Assembly (NCBI GenBank): GCA_918026815.1
Contig: CAKJVC010000100.1
Span: forward strand, 1 to 64,000
Length of the DNA: 64,000 bases
Source of the DNA: Chalara sp. BL73
Taxonomy: Eukaryota; Ascomycota; Leotiomycetes; Helotiales
Reading direction: 5' to 3'
Shown here: positions 56,033-64,000 of the stretch, piece by piece
Layout of the letters: each line of letters begins with the position of its first letter
Numbering within the stretch: the stretch's first letter is position 1
Notes under the pieces: generated by a model
Database searches by the model: none
Seen by the model: only the letters and a program-made list of their open reading frames with translations
What the model was told of the DNA's origin: nothing
Program-made: the position numbers and the translations under genes

Positions 56033-57093
56033 TTACTTTAAAGCTGACCAGAGTTTTGGTGCTGCACAAGCGGTCGCGCAGTGTGCGAGGTGGAAGACTA
56101 GAAGCTCCATTAGATACAATTACAATGTAGATGTCTGGCAGAAGTACTTACACTCCTCGACACAGTCCTCATGTGGTGCTTTCTTGTCATCAGAGTCTGA
56201 TGCGCCAGTAACGCGCTCCACGCACTCGTCGAAGTGATGCTTAGCAGGGTGGCACTCCTTGGATTCCTTGCACTCTATTTTCTTGTTAGCCATAGATCAA
56301 CAAAAAGCACTCTCGGATAGATAGCTAGAACGGCTTCAAAAGCGCATGTCGGTCGATTCCATGCGTTAAGAAAGGTTGAACGCAGCAGTATATATATTAC
56401 CAAAGATCACAGATTTTCAATGCTCAAGATTACGCACATGGCATTAAGATAGTTATGCCACTAAGCAAACTTCTGATATCTGGAAAGACATAGGACCAAG
56501 CCATACACCGTCCGTTTCCCAACCTAGGCATTAGGTATACCTTTCCACTGCAAGTCGGAATACTCTTTTCCTGATGCACACGAATGATATAGCGACTTAC
56601 CCTCTTCGAACTTCTCCTTGGGATCCTCTAACTCTGCTTCCTCTTCTTCCTCCTCCTCGTTTTCATCCTCCTTGTCCTCTCCATCATCTTTGGAATCCTC
56701 TTCCTCTGCATCATCATCTTTGCCCTTATCGGATGTAGGCTTAGAATCGTCCTGCAAAAGTAAAAAGAGCAATTAGCTTCTCCATCCTCTGAAATCATCT
56801 GCGAAGCTCAAAGACCATGTTCAGACACGCGAAGTTGTCATACAGTCAAGGGCAAATTTCCCACCTAGTCCATCTATCGCTAGGCTAGTTTGTCTCATCC
56901 GCAGCTCGCAAAATCTGCTGCGAAAACGCTCAAGGAGGAATCAAGAACTTACAATAGACTCTCCCTCTCCTCCGACTTCCTTTTGTGCAGGAGCCTCCGT
57001 TGTGCTCGTACCGCCTCGGACGGCCTCAGCCTCTACCTGACTCCATGGCGTAGCAGCGGAGACTAAATCGCTCAGGCTGTCGAAGAAACCCAT
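56033..57093 (-). CDS. QCR6: Cytochrome bc1 complex subunit 6 (hinge protein)
   Basis: Exons complement(56033..56097, 56152..56274, 56601..56751, 56953..57093) encode 159 residues. Qcr6 is the acidic hinge subunit of mitochondrial complex III and helps the cytochrome c1 and c interaction. The middle exon is almost pure Asp, Glu and Lys, as expected for this subunit. The C-terminal domain has paired Cys: ECKESKECHPAKHHFDEC, EDCVEE, then FFHLAHCATACAAPKLW, forming the disulphide-linked hairpin. Three GTAAGT donors and in-frame junctions support the model; the first exon is a variable N-terminal presequence-like region. The subunit acts in the intermembrane space. Confidence 0.95.
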
Positions 57094-57698
57094 CTTCGTC
57101 AATGGTCAATTGAGGTGATTGCTCAATGGATGCGCGTTGTTGCGTTGATGGAAGGTGAAGAGTTGGAGTTTCGTTCGATTTCTCGGAACTTTCAGGCGAG
57201 CTTGCAATTGCCGGCTAATGATTGGACGAGAGCTTTGAGTCACATGATACATAAATATTCATCTTGCTAAGTTTGGCAACGGAGAATGCTCGAGGTTATT
57301 TGCCATCTATGTTTTCTATATGGCTTGTAATTAAGGTATTGTTTAAGAATTCCTGTCATAGATTTCACACGTGGCAGGAGTTTTCAGGACAGGCACCAAA
57401 TAACTCCAAGTCAGAATTTCCAATATATGTGAAATAGAATGATATTTGTCTATCGAGACAGGTGCACTTTGTGCCAAAGAAGTTTGTAGTACATGCTTAT
57501 CACTTAAGAGAATGAGTAGATACTTCATTCCAGTCCAAGCTCATACAAAGTCTCTCTGAAAACCAACGCCAAAGCTCATGATGGAAGACCTGAATGCCAC
57601 AACGCCTTTGCAGTATTCCCTAGGTCCAGTTGTAGAATTCTTATCGTCAATTCGTGCAATCGTTACTTTATCCTTCCCTAACCTTTGCGCTGCTGCCT
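57094..57698. other. Gap between QCR6 and the WBP2-like gene
   Basis: About 600 bp, AT-rich from 57240 to 57540. It should hold the QCR6 promoter and the 3' end of the upstream gene. The minus frame near 57695-57560 is open (AELEAAAQRLGKDKVTIA) but is out of phase with the WBP2-like gene and may be chance or an alternative end. Confidence 0.4.
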
Positions 57699-58640
57699 CT
57701 AACTCAGCCTTTGATCCAGGGCCTGTGCCTGAGTCTCTTCGTATCCTGGTGGAGGACCATCTGGAGGCGGAACCTGGTTGACAGGTACCGAAGGTGTGTC
57801 GTTGTCAGCTCTTGCTAAAGGTGGCTCCGTCGGCCGCATAGGCCTAGGGCTATGTATAACAGGTTCGTCCGCGTTCGCCTCTCTTCTCCCATCCTGGGAT
57901 GGCTCATATGCTGGGAGTTGTTCTAGATGGACATTCCTGAGATCTGGGCCTGCTGCCCCATTCTCTCTTGCCATTGCGTAAACCTGGTGCAATCGCTCCT
58001 TTATTTCTTCAAACTTCGCGTGGAAATCAAAGGCACCACCCTCCTTGAAAGTGAGTCGTAGTTCTACGGCGCTATGGGTTGGAGGTATGCCACCATCAGC
58101 CACGGGCTTGCATACTGCCGTCCAGTAATTCGCGCCAAAAAAAGGTGCGCGCACATGTGTGTCTTGTAAGTTGAGTATGGGAGATGAAAAAGACTGGAGT
58201 TCTGTTGTTGGGTTGCTTGGGAGGAACACAATCTGAGGGAATGTTTAGCAGATATCCAAACGTTCTAGACCATAGGACTTTTTTTACCCTCTGGTTTGTG
58301 ATATAGACCACACCCGCATCGTGCTTGACTGTGAAGGGTTGTGCTGCAGCTCCAGGGTAGTTGTTCGGCGTTGTAATTTGTAAACTTGTTCGAGGAGGAG
58401 AGGTGTAGAGAATTCGTTCATTTGGCAACTTGACAAACCCTTCCGTCTCAGGACTGGTCATCACCCAGCTATCACGCTTTAGCTTCTCCTCAGCCAGCCG
58501 CAACGCAAAGAAATGCTGCTCTTGATGACATTGGTACATGATGAAGGAAAGTAGCAGAAGATGGTGAAGCCCCCAGCTGGTCCGGATACTGGGGAACAAA
58601 ACTATGAAGAAGGTTCGTTCGAAACTTACTTTATCGACAT
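57699..58640 (-). CDS. GRAM-domain WBP2-like protein
   Basis: Exons complement(57699..58232, 58288..58468, 58630..58640) encode 241 residues. The first exon is only 11 nt (ATG TCG ATA AA), joining to C TGG to give MSINWVMTSPETEGFVKLP, the conserved family start; the 161-bp intron contains a misleading in-frame ATG. The GRAM domain covers about 10-130 with ILYTSPPRTSLQI, GVVYITNQRIVFLPSNP and VELRLTFKEGGAFDFH. A PPPGYEE motif near the C-terminus matches the PY (PPxY) motif by which WBP2 proteins bind WW domains. Likely a cytosolic adaptor at membranes; specific partners are unknown. Confidence 0.9.
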
Positions 58641-59758
58641 TCTGAGACCCCCAGAGCGGCAGATGCTACTCTAACGTACCAGCACCACGGTGGAAGTGGG
58701 GGAGTCCTTTCAGGATGTCCCTTCGCTGGATGGCCGGTTAAGGCAGCTGGGCTTGGATGCGGTATCTAATGCAAGACGGGAACAAGGGGATGCTTTTCAC
58801 CAACCGCGAATCGAGGCAGGGAAATCGAAATGAGCACGGTGGGATGAGCCAGGTCGATTTGAGTTAGGTATTCCCTCGGGAGAGCTCGGATCACCCCGAA
58901 AGAGGTATTACCCTTCTTTTTTCGCTTTTTGAAGATACAATAAAGAGAGAGAGGACGAGAGAGGGTAGAGAGGGCAGAGAGAGTGGGGGGGGGTTTCTGG
59001 TAGAAACTTCCTTGGGAATCAATAATGTTGACAGAAATATGGGAGATTTTTACGGGGTACTGAGTAAGGTAAGGTTACAAGCGGGAGGGGCGCTTGATAT
59101 TCAGTGCAAGGCAAGGAAGAGCCATGGAAGGCAAAAGGAGCCAGCAGAGCGGCAGCCGCATCGGTATGACGAATCAACCTTTTGCATTGAGCTGTGGTTG
59201 CAAATGCCGCTACAATAATAATAGTCACCTGTCTGATTTGACCATGTTTGATAATGGCTTCTCGCTCTTATGCTAATGCCTTATAGCCACTTTTTATATC
59301 ACTCAACAACCATTTCCCCGCTCGGTTAGCTTAATTTTTTTATTTTATTTTTTTGGGTTCTTTTTTGTTTTTTGGGGGGGGCTTTAAGCAATACTTCTTC
59401 CTTCATCATTCTCCCATCAGCGCCTTTTCCCGAATGATTTACGTAGCCCTCTGCATAAGACATTCGTACGTGAGACCCAATCACCTGCATAAATGAGCCC
59501 AGATGTTACCTAGAGCACATGTCTTTCATTTTCTGATTGTGTACCATTAGTGCGGATTTGCAGGCAAAAAATTGAGTTCGGCGCGGATCTCGGATGCGTC
59601 TCCGCTTCGTTGATCCGTTCTTTCGTTTTCAAAACGTGTATCGTCCTGGACATTTATCTAATCGCGTTGAGCCTGAGCTTTATTTGCTGCTTTGTGCAAG
59701 CCCTTGACTGGAACCACTTGCAAGTGTTTCTGGCTGGATTTTTTGCTTTTGCATGGTG
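58641..59758. other. Upstream region of the WBP2-like gene
   Basis: About 1.1 kb with G-rich and AGAG tracts (58940-58990) and a T-rich block near 59335-59375. No supported gene. Confidence 0.45.
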
Positions 59759-60746
59759 CTACATAGCTTCACCTTCCCAGGCAACGTCTAGATCAGAAGT
59801 CCTGACCAGCTGGTTTGACTCGTCCTCATCTGCAAAGATAAACCCTTCGTTGCTTGATCCTTTTATCGAAGGATACCATCCGATCAAATTGCATTCTGGA
59901 TAGGACTTGTACCAACACATAAAATGGGTACTCGGCAAATACCGCCAGCTCCCTATAAGACCGGTACCGGCAGCGTCATAGGTAGCGCTCATCTTAATGT
60001 CAGAGCGGTTCCAATCGTTGAAGGCTCTGGTGATGCAATATCGGTGAGGTTAATTTAGTTGATGGAACTGTTGCATTTACGGCTTTGGGGCCAGGGGCAG
60101 TACGAATGAGGCCATAGAAATGCTTGCCTTTGAATTTATTTACGGCTGTAATCGAATTACGTGAAGGGACGTCAAGATACAAGGTACTTGTATGCTTTTA
60201 TATCATAGCTGTATCACCAGTATCTGCCTTTTATCGCCATCATTATCACCTACTATTGGGTGGAAAGCTGTTCCTCCGAGATAACCTGGATAGACAGGCA
60301 TACCTATAATTTGGGGGTGAGACAACCCTTCAAGCGTCAGATTTTCTCAATCATGGGAGCAATCCCGTCTATTGGCAGTTCCATTTCTACAGCATTGGAG
60401 GATGGGCTGATGAATTTCATCGGTCCATACTGACGCGCACATTTAGCAGAACCACAGGCACGAGCTGACGAAGGCACCACCTTAGGAGTATACACATATA
60501 TCGGTATTGCCAACGATACCTTTGACCACTGGGCTTGGTCTAATTGCATTGAAATATCGAGCTCTGGTGGCTGAATTTCAAGCTCTCATAATCAATTGAC
60601 TCGATTGGCAATGTTTGCCTTCTGCCATTAGGCTCGGTTCTCGGAAAGGAGCCGTAAAGCGGCACTGGGCCCCTCAATAGCCGAGGGTCTGAACCTCTAA
60701 TATCATGCGCAATATGCGGCTGGAGATATGGGCTTGACGCGGACAC
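59759..60746 (-). pseudogene. Degraded coding remnant, family unknown
   Basis: Minus strand. From an ATG at 60746 the frame reads MSASSPYLQPHIAHDIRGS, LLRGPVPLYGSFPRTEP and LPIESIDYESLK, then stops unless shifted by one base near 60575; the next frame continues PPELDISMQLDQAQWSKV, SLAIPIYVYTPKVVPSSA and MKFISPSSNAVEMELPIDG to a stop at 60337. Further downstream lie VPSRNSITAVNKFKGKHFY (about 60170) and IGSWRYLPSTHFMCWYKSYP with FIFADEDESNQLV (to 59759). The last may be a separate exon. The frame breaks suggest decay. No family recognised. Confidence 0.38.
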
Positions 60747-60877
60747 CAGAAGTATATCGCGAAATCAGATTAGATTTCATGCCTATCAACTGCAACTCTC
60801 GAATCTTTGGAAAGGTTTTCCACCTCGGAAACTATAAATTGTGGCTAAAGCATACTGCGATAGCCAGGTCAACTCGC

Positions 60878-61647
60878 ATGATGTCCTCCTTGCCAACACC
60901 AGCCCAGCTCCAGGCTCTCCATAACTTTACAGCCTGTGATATATCCGATGCACTTCTGAAATTGAAAGTACCAAATTGCGGTTTTCTACCTGACCTCAAG
61001 CACTATTCGCCAACACCTACACCTGCAGAGGAACAGGTATCCAGAAGCAGGATCACAATAGCTCCCGTATCGACAGTTCAATTTATCTCACGCAACACTA
61101 CCGACTTGTCAGACTATGGAGAAGGTAACATTCCAACTGGAAAACATTGGGTGGACCTCACTCAGTCGGGTACTTTCGTGGTAATTAGTCAACCTAATGG
61201 TCAAATCTGTGCATGTTTGGGTGGAATCATGGCTTTGCGAATGAAGGTTGTCGGGGCCAAAGGTATAGTTGCGTATGGACGAGTAAGAGATTTGGATGAG
61301 TTGCGGGAAACTAAATTACCTGTGGGTTTACGAATGAACTCACCCATCAAATTTCACTGTAAGCTAATCCCGTGCAGATATGGGCGAAAGCAACCTCGAT
61401 TACAGGAACAGGAGCAGAGGCAAAGCCACATGCTGTCCAAGTCCCTTTAAACCTTGATGGAACTATTGTACAGCCTGGTGATCTGGTATTCAGTGATCCT
61501 TCGAATGGTGTCATCATCATTCCTCAAGACAAAGTTGCTGAAGTGGTGGAGATGTTACCACGGCTTGTAGAGGCGGATGACAGAGTCAAAGAGGATATAC
61601 TGAGAGGCGTGACCGTGCAGGAAGCGTTTAAGAAGCATCGAGGATGA
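60878..61647 (+). CDS. RraA-like aldolase (HMG aldolase / oxaloacetate decarboxylase type)
   Basis: Exons 60878..61321 and 61378..61647 give 237 residues. RraA-fold enzymes in this group cleave 4-hydroxy-4-methyl-2-oxoglutarate or decarboxylate oxaloacetate using a divalent metal. Seen: FTACDISDALLKL, GGIMALRMKVVGAKGIVAYGRVRDLDEL with the key Arg-Asp pair, then IWAKATSITG and PGDLVFSDPSNGVIIIP. The 56-bp intron has a GTGGGT donor and GCTAAT branch; removing it joins KLP to IWAKA and keeps the frame. The frame opens 50 codons earlier, but the family begins near MMSSLPTPAQL, so I chose 60878. Substrate is not fixed by sequence. Confidence 0.9.
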
Positions 61648-62196
61648 TGTAAGTTAGCACAGTCTTTGCAACACAGTGCTGGCAGTATGAATACATTAGC
61701 CTACAATATTCGAGAGTTACCTAAAACGATGGAAAATCTGGCAAGGACGCCTATTTCTCCTGCTACATGGAAATTCATTCTGATATTGCCAAAATTTTAA
61801 TCCAGAGCATGATGATAGATAATTAGATAGCCTTTTTAGCAGGTCTTACGACCTGTATAACCCCCTTTACACTTTCTCGCTTGAGCTCAAAAGTGGGGCC
61901 GAAGAGCGAAACGGATAAAGAGAAATAAATGGTCATCTGTTTTACATAACACCACATGGGAAGCTACTCTTGGGTACCTCAATAACGTTTCTATTTGGTA
62001 ATGAAATATTATCGTGATACCTATACACACGCTATCTTCCTCTAATTATGTCGAACTAGAAAAGTGCAGTTTGTCCAAATACCCTAGGTCAACCTTATCA
62101 CTACCACCACTACATTACGTTGGTGCGTTTAACTTCGATTTTTAAGAGCGTCACTAAATTGGTAACACTCAAGTAGAGATCTCATATAAATGCACA
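61648..62196 (+). promoter_or_regulatory. Intergenic region between the RraA-like and P450 genes
   Basis: About 550 bp separates the two co-oriented genes. It is AT-rich and contains no open frame of note. It should hold the P450 promoter. Confidence 0.4.
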
Positions 62197-63966
62197 ATGG
62201 CCATCTACAACATTCCAACACTGGCCTTGGGCGGTCTCCTTTTCCTTATAGTCTACAAGTACATTATCCATCCCACCTTTCTGTCACCACTTTCAAACAT
62301 CCCCAACGCCCACTGGTCATCCCCCATCTCACCCATCTGGATTCTCTGGACTAGATTCCGGTCTCGTGAGAATCGTACTCTACACGCATCGCATCTCAAG
62401 CACGGCTCCGTCATCCGGGTCGGGCCGAACGAGATCAGCATCAATGACATCTCCGGAGTGAGGACTGTCTATGCCGGCGGGTTCGAAAAGGGACAGTGGT
62501 ACTCTATATTCGACAACTATGGGTATTTTCTGAGCTCCAGCTCTTTGCTTATATATCCTAACAAGACGCAGCGTCCCATGCATGTTCTCCTCCTGGCACT
62601 CTCAAACCCATTCGGCCAGGAAACGGTTTATCAGCAATACCTATTCCAAATCCAACATCCACAACTCACCCGCTCTCGCCCGGCAGGCACAAGTGATCCT
62701 ATACGAGCGCCTACTTCCAATACTCAGCTCGGTTGCCTCGTCGCCTCAAAGAAATGCCGGACTCGACGTGCTCGATCTGTGGAACGCCACCACCATGGAT
62801 TTCATTTGTGCCTACCTCTTCGGCCTCAAGAACGGAAGCAACTTCCTCCAAAACGAGACTTACCGTCGGCACTGGTTATCCCTCTATCACAACCGCAAGA
62901 CCTACCCGTTCTTCACACAAGAACTTCCTCGCCTCACGAAATTCTTCAAGAAAATCGGAATCCACCTCGTGCCCACCTGGGTGGACGACGCAAACAACGA
63001 GCTAGAAGCCTGGACGCAAGAGCGCTGCACCGAGACCATCGCGTACCTCAACTCCGCCACCCCAGAAGACAAAGACGCCGGAAACGAACCCGTCGTCCTC
63101 ACAGCCCTGATGGCCGGCATCGTGAAGGAAGAAAAACTCCGCGGCGACACCTCCGCGCTCAAAGCCACGACCTTGAAGTACAAAGAGCCCAGCATAGCAA
63201 GCGAGATGATCGACCACCTAGCAGCCGGACACGAGACCTCGGGCATAACCCTGACTTACCTCACATGGCGCCTCTCGACCGACCAAGCGCTACAAGGCCG
63301 GCTCCGCGCCGAGCTCCTCGCCCTCTCCCCGCCGATGACCGCATCCCCAAGCGCCAGCCAACCGCTTCCGAGCCCCAAAACTCTGGACGCGCTCCCGCTT
63401 CTGCACGCGGTGCTGATGGAGACCCTCCGCCTCCATGCCGCGATCCCAGGCGGCCAGCCGCGGATGGCCCCCTCGCCGTCGAGCACCATCTCCGGGCACC
63501 AGATCCCCGGCGGCGTGCGCGTCGCCGCGCAGGCGCACAGCCTGCACCGCAACGCGGCAGTCTTCCCCTCCCCGGAGTCCTTCGATGTGGACCGGTGGCT
63601 CGACGACTCGAACGGGTATAGCGAGGAGCAGAAACGGGAGCGGGACCGTTGGTTCTGGGCGTTCAGTAGCGGCGGCCGGATGTGCGTGGGTAGCAACTTC
63701 GCCGTCTACGGTATGTTTCTCTTTTGTCCGCTTTGTTCTTTCCCTGTGGTTCTTGCTTGTTCGCGCTCTGACCGGGGGCTGCTGGCAATATGAGACGGAT
63801 GGGAATGAAGCTGATTCGGCGTGTAGAGATAAAATTGGTTATCGCGGCCGTGTACTCGAATTTCCGGACTACAGTAGTGGACGACGAGGGGATCGAGCAG
63901 GATGATGGGTATACTGTTGGGCCGAGATCGAATAAGCTGACTCTGAAGTTTGAGAAGATGTTGTAG
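62197..63966 (+). CDS. Cytochrome P450 monooxygenase
   Basis: Exons 62197..62522, 62572..63710 and 63827..63966 give 534 residues. A hydrophobic anchor (about 8-25) starts the protein, followed by a proline-containing hinge and HGSVIRVGPNEISI. The I-helix AGHETS is near residue 326, ExxR is ETLRLH near 392, and the haem loop is FSSGGRMCVG with the ligand Cys near 479. The C-terminus ends TLKFEKML. The 49-bp first intron (branch CTAAC) and the 116-bp last intron must be spliced; otherwise the frame stops soon after the haem loop. It is a typical ER-membrane oxygenase; substrate class is not clear. The second exon is very GC-rich in its latter half. Confidence 0.93.
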
Positions 63967-64000
63967 GGAGGGAAAGAATACCAAGGAATATTGATCATGT

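Noticed and set aside
62197..63621. 474-codon frame through the P450 gene without splicing
   Set aside because: Past position 62523 it reads the P450 in a wrong frame, giving Arg/Pro-rich nonsense. Splicing the 49-bp intron gives a proper P450.

Overview
The window looks like nuclear DNA of a filamentous ascomycete (Pezizomycotina; I lean towards Leotiomycetes, but that is only an impression). The grounds are short introns (46-60 bp) with GTAAGT-like donors and CTAAC/CTGAC branch sites, HET, NACHT and 2EXR domain genes, and conserved eukaryotic housekeeping genes alternating with AT-rich, gene-poor stretches that hold broken genes. Several premature stops are explained by a C-to-T change in a CpA context (CAG to TAG, CAA to TAA), which resembles repeat-induced point mutation (RIP). 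That reading is an inference.

Layout. 1-6 kb: a broken SET-MYND methyltransferase-like gene running off the left edge, an AT-rich desert, and a possible tiny membrane protein. 6.4-8.4 kb: a small membrane-anchored basic protein and a 2EXR-domain protein. 10-10.9 kb: the fatty-acid elongase dehydratase PHS1. 11.9-15.6 kb: a broken NLR (serine esterase plus NACHT). 17.3-20.4 kb: a compact housekeeping block, IRC6-like, SMD3 and GEP4; the last two diverge from a 204-bp shared promoter. 20.9-27.4 kb: degraded coding remnants and a HET-domain gene interrupted by one stop. 29.8-38.7 kb: a homeodomain regulator behind a roughly 700-nt ATG-free leader, then a DNF3-type lipid flippase. 40.3-44 kb: an intact HET-NACHT-ankyrin gene with exact 99-bp repeats. 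46-52.3 kb: a secreted-protein candidate, a divergent pair of unrecognised genes, and another degraded gene. 53.5-58.6 kb: an FLVCR-like MFS transporter, QCR6 of complex III, and a GRAM-domain WBP2-like protein. 60.9-64 kb: an RraA-like aldolase followed by a cytochrome P450.

How the genes fit together. The housekeeping genes act in separate processes: very-long-chain fatty acid elongation, splicing, cardiolipin synthesis, clathrin adaptor function, lipid flipping and respiration. The accessory part is rich in heterokaryon-incompatibility or NLR-type genes: three within 32 kb, of which only the HET-NACHT-ANK gene is intact. The closely spaced RraA-like and P450 genes could form a small catabolic pair. 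Exon coordinates were derived by hand from splice signals and family continuity and were not checked against transcripts.
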